Positions 24,863 to 33,659 of a stretch of 64,000 nt of DNA are shown in pieces. Where the stretch lies: contig NZ_CP014616.1 in NCBI RefSeq assembly GCF_001590685.1, positions 991,001 to 1,055,000 on the forward strand, in the 5' to 3' direction. Source of the DNA: Sporosarcina psychrophila (lineage in GTDB: Bacteria; Bacillota; Bacilli; Bacillales_A; Planococcaceae). Below the pieces are notes generated by a model. The model did not search any database. It had not been told where the DNA came from and saw only the letters and a program-made list of their open reading frames with translations. A program made the translations under genes and the position numbers. Every line of letters starts with the position of its first letter. Position 1 is the first letter of the stretch.

Positions 24863-26338
24863 ATGATTGAATTAACAGGATCGTCACTAAATCTGGCTCA
24901 AATGAACGACATCATATATAAAGAAATCGGGGTTTCATTGAACGATGAAGCCTTGGAACGTGTTAATAAAAGCCGGGCTGCGGTTGAGAAAATTGTTAGT
25001 GAAGACCGGACCGTATACGGGATTAATACGGGGTTTGGTAAGTTCAGCGACGTTAAAATCGATGAAAAGGATACGAAAGCATTGCAATTACACTTGATCC
25101 GATCGCATTCATGCGGCGTTGGAGAAGCGTTTCCTGAAAACGTTTCGCGTGCGATGGTGGTACTACGTCTGAATGCGCTTTTAAAAGGTTTCTCCGGAAT
25201 CCGTGCAGAAGTGCTAGAACGGTTTGCTTATATGGTGAATAATCGCATTCACCCGGTCATTCCACAGCAAGGTTCACTTGGTGCATCAGGTGATCTGGCG
25301 CCATTGTCTCATCTAGCGCTTGTTTTACTTGGCGAAGGATTTGTCTGGCAAGACGGCTTGCACGTTCCAGCTGCAACTATTTGGAATGAGCATGGCATGT
25401 CGCCAATTGTGCTCGAAGCGAAAGAGGGGCTAGCGCTCATTAACGGGACGCAAGCAATGACTGCGCAAGGCGTTGTCAATTATTTGGAGGCAGAATCACT
25501 TGCGTATGCTAGCGAGTGGGTTGCTGCAATGACAATGGAAGCGCTCTATGGAATTACGGACGCATTTCATCCGGCGATTCACGAAGCGCGCGGTTATCCG
25601 GAACAAGTGGATGTGGCGGCGAGGATGCTGGATTGGTTGAAAGGGAGTCGTCTGACAACCATTCAAGGCGAAAAACGTGTCCAAGACGCTTATTCAATTC
25701 GTTGTATTCCACAAGTGCACGGCGCGAGCTGGCAAGTACTTGGTTATGTAAAAGAGAAGCTAGAGATTGAGATGAATGCCGCGACGGATAATCCACTTAT
25801 TTTCGATGATGGTGATACGGTTGTATCTGGCGGTAACTTCCATGGTCAACCGATTGCGTTTGCGATGGACTTCTTGAAGCTGGGCGTAGCAGAACTTGCA
25901 AGTATTTCCGAACGTCGTATTGAACGGCTCGTTAATCCACAATTGAATGAAGGATTGCCGCCGTTCCTGAGTCCAGAACCTGGGTTACAATCGGGTGCAA
26001 TGATTTTACAATATTCAGCAGCCAGCCTTGTTTCTGAGAATAAAACACTTGCACACCCAGCGTCCGTTGACTCGATTCCATCGTCTGGCAACCAGGAAGA
26101 TCATGTATCAATGGGAACAATCGGTGCCAGGCATGCACATGCCATCATAAAAAATGCGAGAAATGTACTCGCAATTGAAGCGCTTTGCGCACTGACAGGC
26201 TGTTCCATTAGAGGGGCAGAACAAATGGCACCAAAAACCCGTGTCAAGTTCGATCAATTGCTGGAAATCGTGCGACCAATTGAAGAAGATCGTATTTTTA
26301 CGCCGGATATTGAAAAGCTTGCTCAATTTCTAGTCTGA
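24863..26338 (+). CDS. hutH: Histidine ammonia-lyase
   Basis: 491 aa. It deaminates histidine to urocanate, the first step of the pathway. The MIO electrophile is built from A141-S142-G143 in '[17 protein letters not shown]'. 'GTQAMTAQG', '[10 protein letters not shown]' and '[15 protein letters not shown]' are further family signatures. ATG 24863 is chosen because AAAGG lies 9 bases upstream; ATG 24854 abuts that site. The order hutU-hutI-hutH differs from B. subtilis (hutPHUIGM). hutG and hutM are absent here, so the last step must be encoded elsewhere. A terminator follows directly. Confidence 0.96.
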   Translation: MIELTGSSLNLAQMNDIIYKEIGVSLNDEALERVNKSRAAVEKIVSEDRTVYGINTGFGKFSDVKIDEKDTKALQLHLIRSHSCGVGEAFPENVSRAMVVLRLNALLKGFSGIRAEVLERFAYMVNNRIHPVIPQQGSLGASGDLAPLSHLALVLLGEGFVWQDGLHVPAATIWNEHGMSPIVLEAKEGLALINGTQAMTAQGVVNYLEAESLAYASEWVAAMTMEALYGITDAFHPAIHEARGYPEQVDVAARMLDWLKGSRLTTIQGEKRVQDAYSIRCIPQVHGASWQVLGYVKEKLEIEMNAATDNPLIFDDGDTVVSGGNFHGQPIAFAMDFLKLGVAELASISERRIERLVNPQLNEGLPPFLSPEPGLQSGAMILQYSAASLVSENKTLAHPASVDSIPSSGNQEDHVSMGTIGARHAHAIIKNARNVLAIEALCALTGCSIRGAEQMAPKTRVKFDQLLEIVRPIEEDRIFTPDIEKLAQFLV

Positions 26339-26346
26339 TAACTAGC

Positions 26347-26384
26347 AAAAAACCGAAGCGGATTTTAGGAGGCTTCGGTTTTTT
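26347..26384 (+). terminator. Rho-independent terminator of the hut operon
   Basis: AAAAAACCGAAGC pairs with GCTTCGGTTTTTT around a 12-base loop. Confidence 0.9.
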
Positions 26385-26441
26385 GTATTGTCTCTCTTTG
26401 AGAACTTTGAACTTTTTACTCGTTATCATCATGTTCATTGG

Positions 26442-27680
26442 TCAGGCAATTCCGCTTCTTCCACCAGCTAAAGCGGTTGCGGAGCGTTCGAGTTGAACGA
26501 TATGCGCATCAGAATTGGCCTTGCCCGTCATAATATCAGCGAGAATTTTTGAACCAAGCATACTGTAAACAGTTCCATTACCTCCATAGCCAAGTAGATA
26601 ATAATGATTTCTTTTTGATGGATGCTCTCCGATGAATGGTAAGTTGTCCAGAGATTCTCCAAATGTTGCACAATAAGCGTAGTCAATTTCAATCGGAAGT
26701 TCGGGGAAAAGTTCTTGCAGCTGTTTTTTTAAGATTGCACCGTGCTTCATAATCGATTCATTTGAAAGAGGGGCTTGGGGTTTGTCCTCGTCGAGCCCTC
26801 CTACAATGATTCGGTTGTCCTCCGTTGTCCGCATATAGAGATACGGACGCTTTGATTCCCAAATGAGCGCATTTTTATGCCAAATCGGAGAATCGTCAAT
26901 TGGCTCAGTGACAATGACGTACGAACGGTTAATGTCGGCACCAATTCGTTTTCCTACAGGAAGGGTCTCGTATCCAGTTGTAAAAAGAACATTATCCGCA
27001 TAAAATTCCCCGGCAGATGTGGAAATGTGCAACAGTCCATTTTCGTCGTTTATGTCCGTCACTTCTGTAAATTCGAAGAGATGGACGCCCATTGATTCGA
27101 CCAATTGTAATAGTCCGTTGACGAATTTGTAAGGGTTCACTTCAGCATCACCGTATGTCACGATTGCTCCCGGTTTCGAAAACGGCAGATGCTTGCAGAT
27201 TTCTACCTCGTCCCAAAAATCGCAAGGAAATCCATAATGCGTTAATGTATCATATTCTTTCCTAATGCGTTTTAAATCATTTTCGTCACTTGCATAATAA
27301 ATGCTTGGCCGACTGATGAAATCAGGGTTAAGCGGCAGTCGTTCAGCTGTCTTTTTTAGGTTTTCCATTGCTTCCAAGCATAACTGATAAAAACGTACAG
27401 CATCCTTTTCTCCAATTTGTTCGATTAATTCATGGAGCATGATGTCATTTGAATATTGAAGCAATCCCGTATTTGCCATTGTGCTGCCAGTAGCCATCTG
27501 CCGCTTGTCTAGCACTGCGATCGAATGACCTTTGTCAGCCAATGCAAGTGCCGAAAGAGCTCCCGACATCCCTCCACCTACAATAATGACATCATAATGT
27601 GACGCGATTTCTACTTTTTTTCGTTCGGGGGGAATTGGCATCGTTCCTGGCCAATACAATGAACCTTCGTGAATATGCAT
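26442..27680 (-). CDS. FAD-dependent oxidoreductase (DAO family)
   Basis: 412 aa. The dinucleotide-binding motif 'YDVIIVGGGMSGALSALALADKGHSIAVLDK' (about 29-59) and the C-terminal 'NLPFIGEHPSKRNHYYLLGYGGNGTVYSMLGSKILADIMTG' are typical of the D-amino-acid/glycine-oxidase and sarcosine-oxidase-like group. It oxidises an amine or amino acid, which I cannot specify. AGGAGG lies before ATG 27680. It is convergent with the hut operon and is not part of it; a link to amino-acid use is only suggested by position. Confidence 0.85.
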   Translation of the reverse strand: MHIHEGSLYWPGTMPIPPERKKVEIASHYDVIIVGGGMSGALSALALADKGHSIAVLDKRQMATGSTMANTGLLQYSNDIMLHELIEQIGEKDAVRFYQLCLEAMENLKKTAERLPLNPDFISRPSIYYASDENDLKRIRKEYDTLTHYGFPCDFWDEVEICKHLPFSKPGAIVTYGDAEVNPYKFVNGLLQLVESMGVHLFEFTEVTDINDENGLLHISTSAGEFYADNVLFTTGYETLPVGKRIGADINRSYVIVTEPIDDSPIWHKNALIWESKRPYLYMRTTEDNRIIVGGLDEDKPQAPLSNESIMKHGAILKKQLQELFPELPIEIDYAYCATFGESLDNLPFIGEHPSKRNHYYLLGYGGNGTVYSMLGSKILADIMTGKANSDAHIVQLERSATALAGGRSGIA

Positions 27681-27797
27681 ACTTACAACCTCCTCTATGA
27701 AATCTATTATTCTTTACCCCAAAACTACTGATTGAAAGCATGTTATCATTGATGAAGTTCTACTAATAAAGTTTGGCAGATGGAGGAAGAAGATTAA

Positions 27798-28685
27798 ATG
27801 ACTATAGAAGAAAAACCACATATTTTAATAATCGACGGAATGGCACTCTTATTCCGCTCCTTTTTTGCAACTTCGGCGATGGGGCATTATTTCCCGAATG
27901 ACGCTGGAATTCCGACGAATGCAGTGCAGGGGTTTGCCCGTCATACTATGACAGCGACCTCGATATTCAAACCTACACATATGGCGGTTTGTTGGGATAT
28001 GGGCGCGCAAACGTTCCGCAATGACTTATTTGAAGGATATAAAGCAAACCGGCCTGCACCGGCGCCGGAGCTCGTACCGCAGTTTGATATGGCAAGAAGT
28101 GTTTCTGAATTAATTGGTTGGAAAAACTACGGAGTGCCAGGCATGGAAGCAGACGATCTGATTGGTTCATTCGTTCAGGCTTGGGAGGGGAAAGCGGAGA
28201 TTACAATCGTGACTGGCGATAAAGATATGTTGCAGTTGCTTAGACCGGGTGTCCGTATTGCATTTACGAAAAAAGGTTTTAATGTTTACGATATTTACAC
28301 AGAGGAACGTTTCATTGAAGAGTATGGAATTACCCCTATCCAGTTTATTGACACAAAAGCATTCACTGGGGATACAAGTGACGGCTATCCTGGAGTGAGA
28401 GGCATCGGACCAAAAACTGCACTTAAACTCATTAAAGAATATGGATCGGTGGAAGGCGTGATTCAATCATTGCATGAGTTGACGCCGGCAATACGCAAGA
28501 AAATCGAGGAAGAGATGGACATGCTCTTATTATCCAAAAAACTTGCAGAAATCCATTGTGAATTAAAAATGGATGATCCAATCGAAACCCTGAAAATACC
28601 TGTTTATGATGGAGTTGTAAGGGAACTGATAGATAGAGAAGGTTATTCCATGATTGTTAGACAAGCGGATTCGCTATTGCTATAA
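27798..28685 (+). CDS. 5'-3' exonuclease (YpcP-like, PolI N-terminal family)
   Basis: 295 aa. It corresponds to the 5'-nuclease domain of DNA polymerase I as a stand-alone protein. The acidic metal-binding residues lie in 'IIDGMALLFRSFF', 'GMEADDLIGSF', 'VTGDKDMLQLL' and 'KAFTGDTSDGYPGVRGIGPKTALKLIKEYGS', the last being the helix-hairpin-helix that binds DNA. It probably removes RNA primers or flaps, as B. subtilis YpcP does. GGAGG lies before ATG 27798. Downstream lie only IS66 relics. Confidence 0.92.
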   Translation: MTIEEKPHILIIDGMALLFRSFFATSAMGHYFPNDAGIPTNAVQGFARHTMTATSIFKPTHMAVCWDMGAQTFRNDLFEGYKANRPAPAPELVPQFDMARSVSELIGWKNYGVPGMEADDLIGSFVQAWEGKAEITIVTGDKDMLQLLRPGVRIAFTKKGFNVYDIYTEERFIEEYGITPIQFIDTKAFTGDTSDGYPGVRGIGPKTALKLIKEYGSVEGVIQSLHELTPAIRKKIEEEMDMLLLSKKLAEIHCELKMDDPIETLKIPVYDGVVRELIDREGYSMIVRQADSLLL

Positions 28686-28815
28686 ATATACGAGGGGGAT
28701 GCGTGTGAAAAAAGTTTACAATATATGCGCATAAAAATCGCGGCGGAAGCCAAGAAAATAGTTCAAGCTTGGGCTACTTGTCCGAGGGCATTTCTACAAA
28801 GAAAGGCGAAGTGTC

Positions 28816-28950
28816 GACCCACTGAAGGAATTTCACCATGGTGCAAAAGCGAACGCGATTTGTTTGAGCATTGCAGAAACGGTTAAAAGCAAGGGCATCG
28901 AATTCTATGAGGATGTTAAGAAAATTTTAACGGTTCTAAGTATTCAATAA
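28816..28950 (+). pseudogene. IS66-family transposase C-terminal remnant
   Basis: A 44-codon frame reading 'DPLKEFHHGAKANAIC', 'LSIAETVKSKGIEFYEDVKK' and ending ILTVLSIQ. It matches the pattern of the IS66 transposase C-terminus (GAKASAI..SI.ETAK.NG). Upstream sequence (28700-28815) has stops in all frames. It is convergent with another IS66 relic at 29096. Confidence 0.45.
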
Positions 28951-29017
28951 ATTATGAGGTTTTAGTTCAGTACTTGCCCTCAACGAAAAACATTAAAGCC
29001 ACTTGTAGCACTAAATA

Positions 29018-29062
29018 AAATAGCCGTCTATACGATTAAAAAAATCGTATAGACGGCTATTT
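29018..29062. terminator. Perfect 20-bp hairpin between two IS66 relics
   Basis: AAATAGCCGTCTATACGATT (29018-29037), loop AAAAA, and its exact complement (29043-29062). It could be a strong bidirectional terminator. Such long perfect arms in decayed DNA suggest a young or selected element. Confidence 0.7.
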
Positions 29063-29095
29063 GTCATGCGTACCGTGATATGCTTTGTTTTGTTT

Positions 29096-29350
29096 TTACT
29101 TGGGACGTGGCAATCTGTTGGTAGGGTCTTTGGCGAGCAGTTGATCAAGCGCTTTGGAACCCGTTAGATTGATTACAGGCAACTGTTCAAATACGTAGGT
29201 TACGTAAATCAACGGATTTAAGTGATTTTCTTTGGCAGCTTCCACGATACTATAGGCGATTGCTTTTGCGTCTTTCTTCGATTGAGAGAAAAGCAATTTT
29301 TTCGACCAATCACGAAGGGCTTAATTGCTCGTTCACTTCGATTATTATGC
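29096..29350 (-). pseudogene. IS66-family transposase remnant with frameshift
   Basis: On the minus strand, 'NRSERAIKPFVIGRKN' continues after a frameshift as 'LLFSQSKKDAKAIAYSIVEA', 'AKENHLNPLIYVTYVFEQLP' and on to RLPRPK. This is the C-terminus of an IS66 transposase (RAIKP..IGRKN.LF....GA.A.A..YSI.ETAK). The frameshift lies near 29297. The rest of the element is missing. Confidence 0.7.
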
Positions 29351-29422
29351 GGCCATCCTGTTAAAAGCACACTAATCCGTGCCAAAAGAGAAGTAACTAA
29401 AGGATTACTTTAGTTTAAGAAA

Positions 29423-29460
29423 TGGAGCTAAATACTTCCGTGAATTGGTGTTATGTCTAC
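29423..29460. repeat. TAAATA..GTCTAC dispersed repeat, copy 2
   Basis: TGGAGCTAAATACTTCCGTG then AATTGGTGTTATGTCTAC. Confidence 0.55.
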
Positions 29461-29550
29461 ACATTGAATACGGAATACATATGAATAATCATTCGAATTA
29501 AGAAAGCACAAAATAAGAAAATTAGTAGCATAAACCAGCGAGATAAATAA

Positions 29551-29582
29551 AAAAACTCCCCACAACTAGTAGTAGGGAGTTT
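29551..29582 (-). terminator. Terminator of the sensor kinase gene
   Basis: AAACTCCC and GGGAGTTT around a 14-base loop, with a run of A (T on the minus strand) on the left side, 17 bases beyond the kinase stop. Confidence 0.75.
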
Positions 29583-29598
29583 ACAATTTCATTCAAAT

Positions 29599-30906
29599 TT
29601 ACTTTAGAGGGATTCCCACAAGGGCTATAGTCTCTAAATCATTTATTGAATCAATTGAGATTTCCCCATTATATCTATTCACAACTTCCTTCACTATAAA
29701 TAAACCTTGCCCTCTTATCTTTCCTTGTTCTGCATTTTTTGTTGAATATCCTTGTTTAAAAATATGTTCATTGTCACTAATTTTAGGTCCAGTATTCGTT
29801 ATCTTAAATAGATACTGCGTAACATCCGTTTGACAGCTAATTGTTATTTTACGTTCAGCTACAGGTAATGCAACTGTTGCATCAATTGCATTATCAATTA
29901 AATTCGACAGTATTATGATTAAATCTGTTGTTTTTATTTTATCGAATGCATCATGAGAAACCGTAAAATTCATATCAATATGATAATTTTGTGCAGCCAG
30001 TTTCTTTGTTTGCAGTAAGATTGATAGACCAGGATGATCTATATTTAATTTTAGACTTTCTAGCGCCAGAACTTCTTTTGACAAAGATGATATGTATTGC
30101 TGAGCTTGCTTAGATTCCCCTAGTTGAAGTAATCCGTGTAAAACCTGAATATGATTGGTGAAATCATGTCTTAAAGAAGATATGGAAGTGATTAACGTTT
30201 TAAGTTCAGCTTGGTATGTATCTTCTGTATAGCCGACTTCCTTTGCCACTTCTTGTTGATACCATCTTTGCAAAAATAAAAAAGATCCGATTACGACCAA
30301 AATAAAGGCACCATTAAAGACGAAGAGAAGGATATTATTTTTCAGTACTGTCCCTTTAATATAATCAAGTGTATCAACACTAATATCGATACCTAAGTAT
30401 CCCATGACAATTCCTGCTTCATCCTTTATAGGCACTCCAACAGAAAGAAAAGTGCCATAAACGGCATCCTCAATTACATCTGTAATATAGGTATTTCCTT
30501 CAAAGGCTATTTTGACCTGCTTTTCGGGCACTGTACCAACCGATCCAATGCTATAGCTCTCTTCTAATTCCTTGGGTAATCCGCCTATCATTGAGTTCGA
30601 TACTATTGGATTATCGATTTTCAGTGTATACACAAATAATGCACCCAGTTTTTCTCTTGCATCAACTAGGTAGTTTGTTAATTCCCAATAATAGTCGTTT
30701 TTCGCAGGATTATTCAAAAATTTCTGATACGTTTCTTTGTCTATCGCAGACGCAATGGATTCTGCTGCTGCAAGACTTTGATTGGCGATTGACTCTTCAA
30801 CTGTCTTTTTTATCTTCACATAAGAGGTGAAGACATTTAAACTTGTAAACAACAATAACAAGATAGCAGATAATACTAAAATAAGTTTAATTTTACTATT
30901 TTTCAT
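29599..30906 (-). CDS. Sensor histidine kinase, DcuS/CitA/AgrC-like, orphan
   Basis: 435 aa. A first membrane helix (about 5-25) and a second (about 175-195) flank an extracytoplasmic sensor domain of about 150 residues (sCache/PAS-like, ending 'VMGYLGIDISVD'). The H-box is of SpoOB/GHKL type, 'SSLRHDFTNHIQVLHGLLQLG', with the phospho-acceptor H247. The ATPase has 'NLIDNAIDA' and 'GQGLFIVKEV'. Such kinases usually sense small carboxylates or peptides. ATG 30906 follows GAGGAAG by 12 bases; the longer frame to 31026 adds 40 residues without a ribosome site. No response-regulator gene is adjacent. Confidence 0.83.
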   Translation of the reverse strand: MKNSKIKLILVLSAILLLLFTSLNVFTSYVKIKKTVEESIANQSLAAAESIASAIDKETYQKFLNNPAKNDYYWELTNYLVDAREKLGALFVYTLKIDNPIVSNSMIGGLPKELEESYSIGSVGTVPEKQVKIAFEGNTYITDVIEDAVYGTFLSVGVPIKDEAGIVMGYLGIDISVDTLDYIKGTVLKNNILLFVFNGAFILVVIGSFLFLQRWYQQEVAKEVGYTEDTYQAELKTLITSISSLRHDFTNHIQVLHGLLQLGESKQAQQYISSLSKEVLALESLKLNIDHPGLSILLQTKKLAAQNYHIDMNFTVSHDAFDKIKTTDLIIILSNLIDNAIDATVALPVAERKITISCQTDVTQYLFKITNTGPKISDNEHIFKQGYSTKNAEQGKIRGQGLFIVKEVVNRYNGEISIDSINDLETIALVGIPLK

Positions 30907-31054
30907 AAAAATTAGTACTTCCTCATCTGTTTTAATTGAAAAGCATAGATTATCCGAATCTACTATAAAATATTCTTTTGCCAATGAAATTAAAAATTCG
31001 CTTTTCACAAATAGCATTACTATCATATTTTCTTGAAGACATTACTTGTTTAAC

Positions 31055-31400
31055 CTACTGTAATAGAATCACGAAATCTAATAAGGTCAGTCGCTTCTCA
31101 TTTGGTTCGATGTTTGTTGAAGGTATTATGATATCGCGATTTAGTTCTTCACTTTCATAAGTGTAGTCATTTGTGGCAGTAATAATGACTTTATATAAAC
31201 CACTCGTGACATTTGAAACAATGATGTAAAAGTCGTTTTGATTTTCATTATTTGTTGGACTCACTTCAAAAGCTGCTGATAAATGTTCAATGATAGTTTT
31301 TTAGGTGAATTGACTTGTCCCTCGACTAATGCGGAATAATTCACTATTAAAATAGAAACGATTAATAGAATTGTTACTATAATTACCACCTTTTTTCATC
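31055..31400 (-). pseudogene. Frameshifted small exported-protein gene
   Basis: On the minus strand a hydrophobic leader ('VVIIVTILLIVSILIVNYSA' then LVEGQVNSPKKLS) is continued in another frame by 'IIEHLSAAFEVSPTNNENQN' and the later 'GLYKVIITATNDYTYESEEL'. Joining them needs one frameshift near 31270-31310. It lies immediately upstream of the sensor kinase, in the same direction, so it may once have been its partner. No start codon with a good ribosome site was found. Confidence 0.4.
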
Positions 31401-31492
31401 ATAACCATCATCACTATAAGATTATTATAGCAATTTTTGGGGTATTTACCTAATCGTACTATACAAATTGATGTTTTTCTTATTGAGTAACA

Positions 31493-31530
31493 AAGCTAAA
31501 TACTGCCGAGAATGGGTGTTATGTCTACTA
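31493..31530. repeat. TAAATA..GTCTAC dispersed repeat, copy 3
   Basis: AAAGCTAAATACTGCCGAG then AATGGGTGTTATGTCTAC. Confidence 0.55.
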
Positions 31531-31600
31531 GGGGGAACGTAGAAATGGATTCGCTTTCGAAATCACTTATCTACCTAGCAAAATTTTGGAGCGATGTTAG

Positions 31601-31810
31601 TTTTATTTGGGACGTGGAAATATGTTGGAAAACCTGATTATCGATTTATCGGGTTTGCAGACAATAGACACATTTGTGGCACAGCAATTATTCAATTTGT
31701 TTGATGCGCTTTCCCTACTTGGTATTCAGCCAATTGTAAATGGAATATCGCCCGCTATCGTATAAACGCTCGTACAGCTAGGCTCAAAAGTTTTGCCACG
31801 CTGAAGTAGG
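31601..31810 (+). pseudogene. STAS-domain (RsbR/RsbS-like) remnant with a nonsense codon
   Basis: From about ATG 31622 the frame reads 'NLIIDLSGLQTIDTFVAQQL', 'FNLFDALSLLGIQPIVNGIS', PAIV, then TAA, then TLVQLGSKV. In RsbR-type STAS domains this last junction reads I.QT.VQLG, so a CAA to TAA change fits. It is the tail half of an anti-sigma antagonist; the N-terminal half is absent. Confidence 0.6.
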
Positions 31811-31831
31811 CTTTAACGTATATAGAAAAAT

Positions 31832-31876
31832 AAAAATCCCTATCCGAGTCGAAAATTGATTCGGGTAGGGATTTTT
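31832..31876. terminator. Bidirectional terminator
   Basis: AAAAATCCCTATCCGA pairs with TCGGGTAGGGATTTTT. It ends the minus-strand C39-like gene. Confidence 0.85.
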
Positions 31877-31883
31877 GGATTTA

Positions 31884-32396
31884 CTATTCAGTAGGCTCAA
31901 TCTTTATAAAAGATAAAATTGACCTATTCATCTTATATGAAATATGCCGGACCTGGCTATCCCGGTTTCTTCCCCCGTTGTCATGAATAAAGAGAAAAAT
32001 ATCGTCAGCTGTCTCTTCATAGCCTATGACAGGTACCCAATGATAGTCGAATCCATACTTGCCGCGCCAACGAAATGTAAACCATTTATCAAATTTTGCA
32101 GCGACGGGCCGGCCGTTGTCGAGTTGTCTTTTCACTTCATCAATAGTGCACCCCGCAACTGTCCATTCTACTCCAAGCACTTTGCGCATATTTCGGATGA
32201 AGCGGTATTTGAATAAACCAATTTTTGTGCTACCTAGGAGACGATATAATTCATTTGTTGTGTAAGGGCACCCCTGTGGAAAAAGATGTTGAGTCATTAC
32301 AAATGCTGTTACCGGTCCGCATGCTGATGATCGAATCGATTGTTCAACATCCTCATCAAATTGGGATTTTCCTTTGACGTTCAATATAGTTTTCAT
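31884..32396 (-). CDS. C39-like papain-fold peptidase family protein
   Basis: 170 aa matching the Peptidase_C39_2 pattern. The catalytic Cys is C26 in 'SSACGPVTAFVM', the His is H119 in 'DYHWVPVIGYE', and D139/N140 in 'FIHDNGG' completes the triad. It lacks a signal peptide and any ABC-transporter fusion, so it is not a bacteriocin exporter. It may act on intracellular peptides or on cross-links. GGAGG lies before ATG 32396. It is monocistronic. Confidence 0.75.
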   Translation of the reverse strand: MKTILNVKGKSQFDEDVEQSIRSSACGPVTAFVMTQHLFPQGCPYTTNELYRLLGSTKIGLFKYRFIRNMRKVLGVEWTVAGCTIDEVKRQLDNGRPVAAKFDKWFTFRWRGKYGFDYHWVPVIGYEETADDIFLFIHDNGGRNRDSQVRHISYKMNRSILSFIKIEPTE

Positions 32397-32439
32397 TCAT
32401 CTACCTCCAGAAAAAAAGAGCTCTACCTAGCGTGAGATC

Positions 32440-32690
32440 ACTGAAAAAGTTCTAATACTTAGAACTAATTAGAATTCCTGCCAATACCGCTTCGCCGCTT
32501 TGTGGATGCCTCCCGCGATAAGCCAGAAAGAAGACCGCTGGGAGGGATTGAACTGCATCCCTCCTCAGTCTTATCGCTCCGGCTACCACGAAGACGCGCC
32601 TTCGCAGGATTAACTATGTGCGAAAGAGCATTTCATTAGCTGTGATGAAATCTGCAACCTAGAGTGCATCTTTCTTGACTATAAGTAGTA
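32440..32690. repeat. Long multi-hairpin intergenic element, copy T (partial)
   Basis: It matches 21125-21375 almost base for base over ~230 bp, including CTTCGCCGCTTTGTGGAT, AAGCCAGAAAGAAGACC and CATTTCATTAGCTGTGAT. A GAGGGAT..ATCCCTC hairpin here replaces a shorter spacer in the related module at 37880-37990, which lies in the opposite orientation. Confidence 0.8.
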
Positions 32691-32754
32691 TCAACTAGAA
32701 ATCACATTAAAGTCTCGGTATATAAATCTCAAAATCACATTTCTCTCGATAATG

Positions 32755-32865
32755 AATACCCTAGCGCAGGCGCGGCAAAGGGGTCGCCGAAGCCGTAAGA
32801 CTGGATGCGAAGCGCTAATCCAGGCTTAGGGCGAGAGGCATCCCCAAAGCGCCAAGCGATCTACA
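32755..32865. repeat. GC-rich structured intergenic repeat
   Basis: A GC-rich island (TAGCGCAGGCGCGGC, then AAGCGCTAATCCAGGCTTAG, ending CCCCAAAGCGCC) in AT-rich surroundings. CCTAGCG.. and ..AGGCTTAGGG suggest folding. It resembles in style the GC-rich block at 42335-42452. The remainder of 32866-33063 shows only a hairpin (TTATCACCGT..ACGGTGATAA, 32956-32981). Confidence 0.45.
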
Positions 32866-33063
32866 ATCCAAAAACCGAATAACATCTCTCTCATTAATTG
32901 AGCGCCACGGCAGATTCAATAGGATTCTGTAATTCAACATATATAGTTAGTAGATTATCACCGTAGCTCTCACGGTGATAACACGAAAGTTTGTACGTTG
33001 AAATACTTATTGCAATACAGTATAGTCTTCCTGGTAGCAAGTGAAGGTATTCAAATTTGGTAG

Positions 33064-33103
33064 AAAAAAACTCACTTCATTAAAACAATTGAAGTGAGTT
33101 TTC
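33064..33103 (-). terminator. Terminator of the STAS-domain gene
   Basis: AAAAACTCACTTCA pairs with TGAAGTGAGTTTT. The stem begins inside the last codons of the minus-strand gene. Confidence 0.8.
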
Positions 33104-33544
33104 TGTTTCGTTAAGTAGTACTGCTAATGAAGTTCTGAAGTTTACATAGGTTTCAATTTCCAAGTGGATGCCGGCGGATACGATTTCTCTGACAATCCTC
33201 GGATTAAAACCGACAAAAATTGGACGTACCCCCATCAGTTTCAACGTGTTATTCAGTTGATTGATTTCAAGAGTAAGTATATTAAAATCATATTCCTCAA
33301 CGTCTTTGTGGCCTACCCCGGTGAAATCGAATACTGCACACACCGTACTTCTATGAATTCCAACATAATCGAGGACGCGGGTGCGGATCAAATTAAAACG
33401 ATCTTGGCCGGTGTGACCCGAAATCGGGACGAGTATCGTGTTTTCGACGATTGAAGGAATGATTGGTGCTGATGTTTCTAGTATAATCTTTTCATAGGAA
33501 GCAATTTTAGCTTTAAGCAGTTGGATTTCATTCTCGTAGTCCAC
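33080..33544 (-). CDS. STAS-domain protein, RsbR-like anti-sigma factor antagonist
   Basis: 154 aa. A short N-terminal coiled coil (ENEIQLLKAKIASYEKIILE) leads into a STAS domain beginning 'TSAPIIPSIVENTILVPISG', with 'STVCAVFDFTGV' for the central strand. The usual DxSG motif is replaced by D-F-T-G-V, as in several RsbR-type proteins. It lacks the N-terminal globin-like sensor of full RsbR (~275 aa). GTG 33544 is chosen since ACGGGGTGT lies upstream; ATG 33565 has no site. It may feed into the stressosome/SigB pathway; no rsb genes are adjacent. Confidence 0.7.
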   Translation of the reverse strand: MDYENEIQLLKAKIASYEKIILETSAPIIPSIVENTILVPISGHTGQDRFNLIRTRVLDYVGIHRSTVCAVFDFTGVGHKDVEEYDFNILTLEINQLNNTLKLMGVRPIFVGFNPRIVREIVSAGIHLEIETYVNFRTSLAVLLNETENSLQLF

Positions 33545-33610
33545 TAATACACACCCCGTTATCATTTTTTCTAGTATACTTCATCTAGATAAAAGGTGCA
33601 CCGAAAATGA

Positions 33611-33640
33611 AAAAACGGATAGACATAAGTCCATCCGTTT
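33611..33640 (-). terminator. Terminator of the thioredoxin-like gene
   Basis: AAACGGAT.GAC pairs with GTC.ATCCGTTT (one mismatch), with a T-run on the minus strand. Confidence 0.75.
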
Positions 33641-33659
33641 AGGTAAAGCTTCTATACAG

